Shown piece after piece: positions 1 to 10,681 of a stretch of DNA of 64,000 nt. The position numbers were made by a program, and so were the translations under genes. This stretch comes from Paratinospora sagittata (lineage: Eukaryota; Streptophyta; Magnoliopsida; Ranunculales; Menispermaceae), in assembly GCA_035771175.1 (NCBI GenBank), contig CM069598.1, positions 15,810,438-15,874,437 on the forward strand, in the 5' to 3' direction. The notes under the pieces are model-generated. The model was not told the DNA's origin. It was given only the letters and a program-made list of their open reading frames with translations, and searched no databases. How positions within the stretch are numbered: position 1 is the stretch's first letter; every line of letters begins with the position of its first letter.

Positions 1-371
1 GAAATCCTCAAAACAAACATGTATAGCTAGATCCACTATGAAATCTGAATTTATAACTTTAGATAACGCAGGAGAAGAAGCATAATGACTTCGTAACTTT
101 TTAGAGGATATTTTGTGTCTGTCTAAACTTGTCTCAGCAATATGCATTCATTGTGATAGTATGTTTGCTATAGCTAGAACACATAATAAGATGTATAATG
201 GTACATATAAATTGAAGACACAACACCATTAAACAGTTACTTGAAAATGGAGTAATATCCATAGATTATATCAAATCAAAGGATAACCTTGCAGATCCAT
301 TAACTAAAGGTTTGCCTAGAGATCAAGTACATTGTTCATCGTGGGGAATGGGGTTAATGCCTATTAAATAG
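1..371 (+). pseudogene. Ty1/copia pol C-terminal remnant (RNase H end)
   Basis: The stretch translates, with several stops and frame breaks, into the last part of a Ty1/copia polyprotein. The clearest part is 220-371, which contains the residues DYIKSKDNLADPLTKGL and ends at TAG (369-371). This KSKDNxADPLTKG block is the conserved end of copia RNase H. The upstream part (about 1-215) is recognisable but has stops, for example just before RHNTIKQLL. Gag, integrase and reverse transcriptase are outside the window or lost. It is followed by a non-coding 3' region, two polypurine-like tracts and a probable 3' LTR. A dead copia copy is the only reading I find plausible. Confidence 0.85.
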
Positions 372-994
372 AGTTTCATAGTGAAAACCCAACCTAGATG
401 ACTGAATATCCCAAGAACTAGGTTCAAAAGGGACAACTAAATTATGAAATATGGTATAGCACTAAGAAAAACCACACTCCTACCCATTCCTATGGTACAA
501 TAGTGTTGCCTGCAAAATGAGTAAGGATAAACATTGCTTTTAATGATTCCTATGACATATTAATTATTTGGGGTATAGTAGGGATGCTGTTAATAGGAAA
601 TCACCTATGTGAGTATGAATTGGGCCAATTTTATGAGAATTTTAAGGCTTGAATTCTCTAAAGCACTCATGAATCCAGGAGTTGTTCAGGGCCAAAATGA
701 ACACAACCTTGAGGACCAAAATTAATCGGAATTGAGTTGTGTGTACATTATTGTCTTGGTTTGCATCAACAGCTGAACAATTCAAGATATCGTGTTCACT
801 GATTAGCTAGCAAATCTAATAGTGTTTCACTAGGGAAGGTTCAAAGCCACAAGCTACCTATCCCGATGCAACTCGTTCTACTTGTACTCTCTCTAGTGTC
901 TACATTAAATTTTTTTCAAAATTGCATCAAAAATCCATTTATGTGGGGGATGATAGAAAGTGCAATTAGTTCAATTTTCATTCATGTGGGGGAT

Positions 995-2300
995 TGTTGG
1001 AAAATGGGTAATTAAACATGGTTTTTCACCATTTTCAGATAAATATTAAAGTGGGACCCACAAATGATTTTGGGTGGGACCAAGTTGATTATTAATATTT
1101 AATATGTGAAGATTAAGAATATATAAGTATTTAGCTATACCCATTTATATATGAATGAGAAATTGAGTCTGAAGTATCCTACTTGATATATGTAAAGTGG
1201 TGAAATTTGGAAATAATTTTTTAGTCTCACATGAGATAGATAGAATTCTAATTATTTAGTAGTTAGAGTACTACACTTGAATTTCAACTAATACACACAC
1301 ACAAGGAAGGCTCAAGGGTGATGCAAAAACATCACCCCAAGCATGCGCAAGCTTCGTGCTCGTGTGCGAGGGCGAAAGGGCGATTGGGCGACTTAGGGCA
1401 CGTTGGGCGCACAACACTTTGCTTTTCGCACGTACGCAGCGTCACAAGGAGCTAGGGAGCTTTTCATTTTCGGAGATCAAGGCGGATCGGACGGATGAGA
1501 TGCGTCCGTGAAAGATCGAATCTGGGATGTCCAAATACGATGAATGTAGTTATCTATCTAGGTGAGATGTACGAAGATCCGACAGTGTGGGATCAAATGC
1601 GCTGATCGGGACCGTCAGATCATGACCTATTAGATCGACCACGATCTAACGGTGCAGGATCAGTTGCGACGAGTGGAGCCGTTAGATTGCGTCTAAATCG
1701 ATCGGATACGTTCCAACGATGTACTATCGGGTGCGCCAATCAAATCTGTCAGATCATGTCTAGAGGCAATCATACTCGATCCAACGGTGCAGAAACAGAC
1801 ACCATGTATAAGCATAATTTTCCTATAAATAGAGTCTTCCATAACTCAGGAATTCATCCTAGAAAATTCCAAAATCTCTGAATTTTCTTCTATTCTCTCT
1901 TCTCTGCTTTTAGCATTCTTTTGTGAGTGAGTACAACCAATTTGGTTCGATTATTCTTGTGAGTTGAAGTGCTGCTGTCACAAGAATGAGATTGTTGTAT
2001 CCTGAGAGACAAGTGTCGTACACCGTGAGCACCTAAGCGGGACATAATTGTCTTAAGGACATAGAGTTACACTCTAGCCTCAATTATGTCGTTACTCTGC
2101 TGGAATAGTAATTGACGTAGTTTAACTAGAAATAATCTTGTCTTTAATACATTTAAATAGTGAATGAGAGGCAGCTTGCTGCTCTAGAAGAGTGTTATTT
2201 AAGCGAGACCATTGTGACTTTACCACTCAGACTGGAGATTAATCTAGTTGATTATTTTTAAAACCATTTTTCAGTAAAGATTGTTACCATACAGTCAACA
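995..2300 (+). repeat. Probable 3' LTR of the copia remnant
   Basis: A polypurine-like tract (tgtggggga, 985-993) is directly followed by tgttgg, the usual start of a copia LTR. A similar tract lies at about 942-952. The right end is set tentatively at the ...caaca at 2296-2300, giving about 1.3 kb. The other LTR is not in the window, so neither the end nor a target duplication can be confirmed. Positions 2101-2255 resemble 59215-59370 inside the solo LTR of the LINE region. The span 372-994 between pol and LTR has no convincing gene. Confidence 0.55.
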
Positions 2301-3517
2301 AAAACATCTTGATATTTTATGGTTAATTTGAAATGGTTGTCAAATTTATATATTGATATGATTGTATTTGAAATTAAAATATTATAATGTCTATTAGTGT
2401 AAAATTTGTATGTGAAATTTAGAAGTATAATTTGTAACGTAGCACACCTTGCAGTTTTTTTAACGCCTTGAATATTTTTTAAATACGTATTATAGACTCA
2501 TATCTTGTTGTTTTTTAACAGACCATTAGGTTATCTTTCCTGCAGCCTAATAGTAAAAGAAGCTTGGCGGCTCAGTGAACTAAAGAAATTAAACTCTCTC
2601 AACATTCCTGGCTATGGAAACAATTGTTTCCCTCAGAAGTATTGTAATTGCCATATACTTCTAGTATTTTCATTCATTAATAAAGCATGCTAGGTATTAA
2701 TCCTGATTTCTTTATTTTTACTTTCCTTTTCACGGTACGATTTGATTATTTATCATCACCAATGAGTTCTTTTTTTTATTTGATGTCAATCATGCATATT
2801 CTAAGTGAGGATTTGGAGTAAAAAAAATGTCAAATCAGTGTCCATTTTAACGCCTCATCTTCTTTCATCTTAACAGGATGAAGAACTCGAGGTTTTAACA
2901 TTCATCAGTCTAATTTCGCATTCCTAGTGCGAAATTAGACTCCTTAAGGGAGGTCTCGAGTTCGATTCCTAGGGAGGCCCTGCACTATTCATGAATAGTG
3001 GCAGACAAATAATCGTTTCGATGTAGACCAGCTGCGGTTGGGTTGCTATATGACGATATGACAATATTATGGATCCATAATGGCTAGGCGTTCGCCCCGA
3101 GGGGGTGCGCCCACACCTGGGTAGGGGGCACGCTGTGCAACCCAGGGTGTGACACCATAGTCACAAAAAGAATCAAAAGGTATCTATACCCAAAAAGAGA
3201 AGTCAAATTGCCACGCGCTACTCCCCAGGTGGTAGATCGACATAGTCGGCAACGGCAACTGACTCCTCCTCACCCTGACAATCGTAGTAAATGTCGCCCA
3301 ATGCCTCCGTCTCAAGTGGCTGACCCTCAACCTCCTAAGTCTCCGTCACCACGTCTGAAAAATGATAATATAAAAAGAAAGGTGAGCCTAACTCCACGCG
3401 GGTCGCAAGTAACTACCACTTCCAAAATCCACTCACTGGGGGAAAGGGAAAATTATAGATTTGGTGAAGTCCTCCTTGTTAAATTGTATTTCTGCCTTTA
3501 ATTCATGAAAGATGATT
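2301..3517. other. Non-coding; palindrome and SINE-like B box
   Basis: No gene is supported. Positions 2907-2920 and 2928-2941 form a perfect 14-bp inverted repeat with a 7-nt spacer. Just after it (about 2953-2975) lies a tRNA-like B box (tctcgagttcgattcct), so this may be a SINE or other RNA polymerase III relic. Positions 3060-3500 are more GC-rich and resemble LTR or leader sequence, but I cannot classify them. Confidence 0.4.
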
Positions 3518-3522
3518 CTATG

Positions 3523-5865
3523 TGTGACGCCCCGAAAATTATTTCATCTAGCCCATAACTCAATTGCACTTTGCCCAAACTCTATGCGTTGCCTTGATAT
3601 GTTTGGTGTTTGTTTGATGGTTGTTTAATGTTTGTATAGTTGATGCTTGATAATGTATATAAATATGTGTATCATAAATTGTATATGGGTCATGTTAAAT
3701 TAAATTAAAATGCATATGTTATTATTTATGCATGGGTCCATTAAACCATGAATTGATATGAGTTAGGATTGATTGAATAAAAGGATAAATGAGAATGAAA
3801 ATTTGGTGTATTAAATGAATTGGACATTTAAAATACATGGAAGCATGAAATTGATTAAAGTACATGTGGTTGGTATGGGTAGTATGGGACCAACACATGT
3901 GAAGGTTGGTGTATGAAAGTGGACAAGTGTCTCATGCCCTCAAGGAAGTGTTAGAATAAGTGGAGGGAATCAAGGAGAGAATCAAGGAGGGAATCAAGGA
4001 AGTGCTAGAAAGAGGTGAGTGGAGAGAAAGGAAAGAAGAAGAGAAAGAAAAGAAGAGAAAGGAAAGAAGAAGAGAAAGAAGGAGAGAGGGAATCAAGGAA
4101 GTCTGGATTTCTCGCGCCGTTTTGCTCAAACTTCTGGATCTCCTAAATATACCGTTGGATGGATATAAAATTTGGGTATGTCGTGTACAACTGATAGTTC
4201 TGAATTCTGAACGGTGACGATCTTGATTTAGGTTTTCTTCTGAGAGATCTAACCTCTGAAACAAAGCTGGTCGGAGATTCTGGATTTCTCGTGGTGTTTC
4301 GCTCAAACTTTTAGATCTCCTAAATCTACCGTTGGATGGATATCAAATTTGGGTATGTAGTGTATAACTGATATTTCTGTATTATGAACGGTGGAGATGT
4401 GTATTACTTAATTATTTTAAGTGATATAGTCATCTGAGTTTGAGTATTTGCAGCAGGAAAGGAGAAATTGTCTGATTAGAGACTTGTTCATCAAATATAC
4501 TTATCTTTTCGGTCCACCGTTGGATTGGGCTGATATTTGGACAGAAGGTTTGTATCTTCAAATACTTCAATCTGTACGGTTGATTTTGTGATTACATATT
4601 TCTGTTGGTATATTGATACATCTGAACAGAATAGTAAATGAAGAATTGGTAGGGTTGCTTGTATTATACCTAAATTTAGAATATGAACTTAGACCTTTCC
4701 AAATAGCTTGCATGTCAACTATGTTGACCTAGTTGCCATTGTTGATGAACCCATGATGCAAAATCAGTGATATACATGGCTGAACATGGTGACCTAGTGT
4801 AAATCGACAATATGGCCTAAGTATGGAAAATTTCATATTTTAGGGCTTTTGATGCTTTTGGCCTAGAATCGTTGAATTGATGCAACTTATGTTTAATTAA
4901 GCATGATTAGAGTTGATTATGCTACTGATTTGGTGGTTGTGACCATATCATGGGTTAGGCCTACTTGTGATCAAGTGACCAAATTTGGGCATGTTTATGC
5001 CTAAGGAATTGAAAATCAATATTTTTGATTAATAGAATGGTTTATGTATGAGAACTATGCATTAGAGGCCTAAGTCATGTGATTTGAGTTGAATGATGGG
5101 ATTAGATGGGATTTAGGCCTATTGTTTATATGTGGGCTGATTTAGGGTTGATGTGTAATGTCTATGTGATTGAGCATAGAAATTGATGTATGTTTCAGGA
5201 TCTTAATTGGGTTGATTCGGTTTGGTGGTCGTGTGTGGTTAAATACTCTCGCGAGGCTCGGTTGTGAGTAGACTTCAATTATGATTATATCTTTTATGTC
5301 ATCATATCACTTATATATTGTATGTTGAAAGCATGAATGTGTTCTAATGTTTTGAATGATGCATTGATTTGAGAAAACCTTATGACTTTGGTTGGGCCCA
5401 TCTATCTGGCTAATAGGGGGACTTAACCTTGTCATAGGAGGGTTTTAGGAAAGGAAGAGATTGGGGTCAACGGTACGGTGAAATAGACGTGCACTAGTAA
5501 CCCAATGCATGTGGAATGTGGATCCAAATTGATAAGCTTTTACTTGCATCGAACTTATTATAAATGCTTGATATCTATATGTTATGAGCTTTTAATCATG
5601 TTACACATTGACATGCATACATGATATTTATTGATGAGCATTGATAGCATATTTGAATTCTATTCACTGGGCACCGTTGGCTCACCCTCATTTTCCTCTT
5701 TCAGGTCCTTCTGTCCCGAATAAGGGCAAAGGAGTAGTTATATCTTGAGGGCCTTGCCTGCGAGAGAATCCAAAGCCTCGATGTGAGTTGAGAGGCATTT
5801 TGATTGAATTGTGTTTTAAATTATGAAGTATTATATTTTGTATTATGTAATTATAATACTTACCA
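3523..5865 (+). repeat. 5' LTR, internally deleted and 3'-truncated
   Basis: It starts tgtgacgccccgaaaa and matches the 3' LTR closely until tacca at 5861-5865, where homology stops abruptly. The last 358 bp of the 3' LTR (13276-13633) have no counterpart here. A second gap is internal: about 186 bp of the 3' LTR (11270-11455) is replaced by about 13 bp near 4090. A GA-rich stretch (3955-4095) is also shorter than in the 3' copy. The bases 5866-5946 before gag contain no match to the usual initiator-Met tRNA primer site. Confidence 0.9.
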
Positions 5866-5946
5866 TATGGGTAGTTATGGGGCTTTGTTAATGTTTTAAA
5901 TTCTTTAATGTGTGATGGTTGCTCGTATTTCTACTTCTCGATTGTA

Positions 5947-8900
5947 ATGAGGAGGAACGAGAGATTAGGACAGCCACACACAGGGCCATCCGATGATGAC
6001 CGGATGGGGAGGATGAAGGAGATCATTCAGGCATAGGGCCGCTTGATGGCAGCCCAAAATTCACAGATACAGGCGTTAGTGCAGGAGGTTGAGGCTATTG
6101 CTCGACAGTCACCTCAAACAATACCTCAGGAGGCGGGCACTAGTGGGGCCGAGGCTAGTGGAGCTGCAGGGGCAGCAAGACCTCAAATGGTTGTACCTCA
6201 GCCTATGCCTACACCTGCTCCTATTGTTGTGGAGAACCCCACAGATCGGCGGATCAAACTGCTAGAAAAGTTCATGAAGCTAAAGCCTAAGGAATTCACT
6301 GGTGGGGTTGACTTGAAGAAGGCCGAAGATTGGCTGAAGAATGTCGAGAAGATCAGTCGCTCCTTAGAGCTTGATGAGGAGTCTCAGGTCCTATGTGCTG
6401 CTCACACACTGGAGAGTGATGCAGAGGACTGGTGGCTTTCAGTGTTGGATACACAGGGGGCAGTGAAGAGTTGGGACACCTTCAAACGGTTGTTTTTACA
6501 GGCTTACGTTCCAGAGACTAAGAGACAGGCTAAGCAACTCGAGTTTTTGAATCTCGCACAGGGCACCATGTCAGTCAGGGAGTACGAGCTCAGATTTAGG
6601 CAGCTCGCAGTTTATGCCCCTGGGTTAGTTCAAACGCCGAGTGACAAGATTATGAGGTTTTCTTTGAACCTAAGGCCTGCGATCCGACAGGCTTTGTCTG
6701 TGACGAAGATGACTGATTTTACCACAGTGGTCCAGAGGGCCAAACAGTATGAGTTGGCTGAGCGGGTTGATGGTATGTCTACACGGGCAGCTCCAGGTGA
6801 ACAGACTTCCCAAGCAGAGTCTGGGGGACAGCTTCAGACTCCGTGGAAGAAGGGAAGATGGGACAGAAAGAGAAAGTTTTATGGAAGAGCACAGTCTGAT
6901 GGTGCTCAGAGTAAGGCATCCCAGGTTCAGACTGGTATGATGGCTTCACCAGTGGTTTCCTCTCCTATCCTGATTCCTATTCAGGCACTGAGTGCACCGA
7001 GACCCTCATTCCCACAGACTGCTGGCCGAGGCAGAGGTAGAGGCCGAGGAAGTTATGTGACGACATCTCAGACTGGGTCATTTGCGCCCAGGGCTCCGTT
7101 TTTATGTTTTCGATGTGGGCAGACTGGGCATAGGAAGTTCGAGTGTCCAAATTTTCAGAGAGCTCAGGGATTTGTGCAGCAGTCCAGTGCCAGAGAGACA
7201 ACGAAGGCAGGTACTGAGCCAGACCCGACAGCATCTAGGACTTTGGTGGAAGGTACTCTTATTATTTGTGGTACTTCTATACATGTATTATTTGATGCTG
7301 GGTCTACATTATCATTCATATCTGGACGTATGGTAGATAGTTTGCATTTGACTCCCATTAGGGCTAGTACATGGTTAGTGGTGAGTATTGTAGCTGGGGA
7401 GAGGATCTACCCGAACATGATCTGTAGCCAGTGTGTGGTTCAGATTGGTGATGTTGAGATGCCTATTGACTTTCGAGTCTTAGAGTTTTTAGAGTTTGAT
7501 GCAATTTTAGGGATGGATTGGCTCGCGACTTATCATGCAGTTGTCGACTGTTTCGCGAAGAGAATCATTTTTCAGATCCCCGGACACCCAGTGTTTACAC
7601 TACAGGGTAGAGCTTCAGACCAGACAGTCACAAGGGGTAGATTTGTGACTGATGGAGATAGGGAGATTTTGGCTGGGTTAGTGCCCGATGAGGAAGAGAC
7701 TAGTGAGGTGATACTGGAGGATATTGCCATTGTTAGGGACTTTCCAGATGTGTTCCCTACGGATCTTCCAGGATTACCACCGAAGCGAGAGATCGATTTC
7801 ATTGTTGAACTAGTCCCTGGCACGAAGCCTATCTCCATGGCACCATATAGAATGGCGCCAGCCGAGTTGAGAGAGTTGCAGAAACAGCTCGAGGAGTTAT
7901 TGGCTAAGGGCTTTATTTGCCCGAGCGTGTCACCCTGGGGAGCTCCAGTTCTTTTTGTGAAAAAGAAAGATGGGAGCTTGCGGTTGTGCATCGACTATCG
8001 CCAATTGAACAGGGTGACCATCAAGAACAAATATCCTCTCCCAAGGATTGATGACTTGTTTGATCAGTTGAGGGGAGCGAGGTATTTTTCGAAGATTGAT
8101 TTGCGCTCCGGGTATCATCAGCTGAGGATCAGGGAGGAGGATGTGCCTAAGACAGCATTCAGAACCCGCTATGGACATTATGAGTTCCTTGTGATGCCAT
8201 TTGGTGTGACTAATGCACCGGCGATGTTCATGGACCTGATGCAGAGGGTCTTTAGGCAGTATCTGGATAAGTTTGTCATCGTCTTCATTGATGACATATT
8301 GATTTATTCCAAGACTCAGGCTGAGCATGAAGAACACCTTAGAGTGACCTTGCAAACTCTGAGAGAGCATAGGCTATATGCAAAGCTGAGCAAGTGCGAG
8401 TTTTGGATCACCGAAGTGAAGTTCTTAGGTCATGTGGTGAGTTCTGAGGGGATTTCAGTTGATCCGTCTAAGGTTAAAGCCATTATCAGTTGGCCTAGGC
8501 CTACCACAGTGACCGAGATCAGAAGCTTTCTTGGGTTAGCTGGTTACTATAGGAGATTCGTTCAGGGATTCTCCAAGATAGCTACGCCTATGACTAGGCT
8601 CACCCAGAAAGATGTGTCCTTTGTATGGACCGAGGAGTGTGAGAATGCCTTTTTAGAGCTGAAGAAAAGATTGACATCTACGCCAGTGTTGATTTTGCCA
8701 TAGCCTGATCAGGAGTTGGTTATCTATACTGATGCCTCTCGTATCGGCTTGGGTTGTGTGTTGATGCAGAAGGATAGGGTCATTGCTTATGCATCGAGGC
8801 AGTTGAAGGTGCATGAAAAGAACTACCCTGTTCATGACTTAGAATTGGCCGCAGTGGTTTTTGCTTTGAAGATTTGGAGGCATTATCTCTATGGTGAGAG

Positions 8901-10638
8901 ATTCACTTTGTATTCTGACCATAAGAGCCTCAAGTACTTGTTCTCTCAAAAGGAATTGAACATGAGGCAGAGAAGGTGGTTAGAGCTCCTCAAAGACTAT
9001 GATTTTACATTGGAATACCACCCAGGTAAAGCCAATGTAGTGGCTGATGCGTTGAGCAGGAAGCGGGTAGAGACAGTTATGGTAGCACACCAGATGTCTC
9101 ATGAGTGGAGACTACTTGAGGCGGCTACGGTTATGAGTATATGTGCTACCCCTTCAGATCAGATTGTGATATGTGCTCAAATGAGAGCTCAGCCTACACA
9201 AGTCCAGGAGGTAATTGACCAACAGAGACTTGACGTTGATTATGGGATATACAAGTCTTGGGCTGAGAGCAATGATTTTACTGATTGGCACTTGTCATCT
9301 GATGGTGCCTTGAGATTTAGGGGACGTTTATGGGTTCCCGCAGATCCACGACTCAGACAGAGTGTTCTCTAAGAGGCTCACAGATCTCATTATGCTATTC
9401 ATCCTGGCGGAACCAAGATGTATCATGATATGAAAAGACTGTATTGGTGGCCCGACATGAAGAGAGAGATAGCGCAGTTCATTCAGAGGTGTGAGATCTG
9501 TCAAAGAGTCAAAGCTGAGCATCAGAGGCCTGGAGGGCAGATGCAACCGCTTGCCATTCCTGAGTGGAAATGGGAGCACATCACTATGGACTTTGTTGTG
9601 GGATTACGCAACACCCCGAGGAGACATAATGCTGTTTGGGTTATTATTGATCGTTTGACAAAGTCCGCTCACTTTCTACCGGTGAACACTAGGGATTCTA
9701 TGGACAAGCTGAGCAGGCTCTATATGCGGGAGATAGTCAGATTACAAGGAGTGCCAGTTTCGATTGTGTCAGATAGGGATCCGAGGTTTACATCGGTATT
9801 CTGGCAGGGGTTGCAGAGGCAGCTCGGCACTAGACTAGATCTCAGTACCGCTTTTCACCCCCAGACGGATGGCCAGTCTGAGAGGTTGATATCGATTTTA
9901 GAGGATATGCTCCGAGCTTGTGTCCTTGAGTCCAGTGGTAACTAGGAGGAGTACATACATCTGTGTGAGTTCGCGTACAACAACAGCTATCAGTCCAGTA
10001 TTGGCATGGCTCCTTTTGAGGCATTGTATGGTCGACCATGTAGATCTCTGATCTGTTGGACGGAGGTAGGGGATGTTGCGGTGATGGGACCAGAGTTTGT
10101 ACAAGAACACACAGAGAAGATTAAGAGGATCAAGCATAATATGAAAGTAGCCCAAGACAAGCAGAAGAGTTACACTGATGCCAAGCGGAAGACCGTAGAG
10201 TTCGAGGTGGGTGACCAAGTTTTATTGAAGGTCTCACCTCAGAAGGGCCAAACTAGATTTGGGATAAAAGGCAAGCTCGCTCCGAGATTTATTGGGCCGT
10301 TTGAGGTTTTAGAACGAATTGGCCCCGTTGCTTACCGATTAGCCTTGCCACCTTAGTTAGCAGCAGTCTACAATGTCTTTCATGTGTCAATGTTGAGAGT
10401 GTACAAGAGTGATTTTGATCACGTCTTGGACTGGAGGAACATTGAACTGAGGCAGGATGGGACTTATGATCAGGAACCTATTCAGATACTTGACCGGAAG
10501 GTCCAGAGGTTACGTAACCGCGAGATTCCGATGGTTAAGGTGAGATGGCAGTTCCATGGTGAGGAGCAGGTTACTTGGGAGCGTGAGGACTACATGATGG
10601 AGCACTTTGCCGAGTTCATGGGCTTAGGTATTTCTTAA
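5947..10638 (+). pseudogene. Gypsy gag-pol polyprotein, one frame with five stops
   Basis: A single reading frame runs from ATG 5947 to TAA 10638 (1564 codons) without a frameshift but with stops at 6034 (TAG), 8701 (TAG), 9370 (TAA), 9943 (TAG) and 10354 (TAG). Gag (retrotransposon gag domain around 6280-6770) is followed by a CCHC knuckle, [14 protein letters not shown], at about 7105. The protease active-site loop reads [11 protein letters not shown], with Ala where D-S/T-G is usual. Reverse transcriptase has FIDDIL at about 8284. RNase H carries TDAS, LELAAV, SDHKSL and VADALSR. Integrase has an HHCC finger (9370-9510) and a DDE set (TMDFV, SDRDPRF, GQSERL). The C-terminal segment 10471-10620 (IQILDRK, VKVRW, TWERED) is a chromodomain, the module that steers chromoviruses to methylated-histone chromatin. 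Confidence 0.95.
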
Positions 10639-10681
10639 CCTTAAAACTTCGAGGACGAAGTTCATTCTAAGGTGGGTGTGA

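Noticed and set aside
3932..4306. Long ORFs on both strands in GA-rich DNA (also 11091-11548)
   Set aside because: They translate simple purine repeats of the gypsy LTR, with no domain, and the ORF borders differ between the two LTR copies.
7102..8370. Minus-strand ORFs opposite gag-pol
   Set aside because: Antisense shadows of the conserved polyprotein; no known motif.
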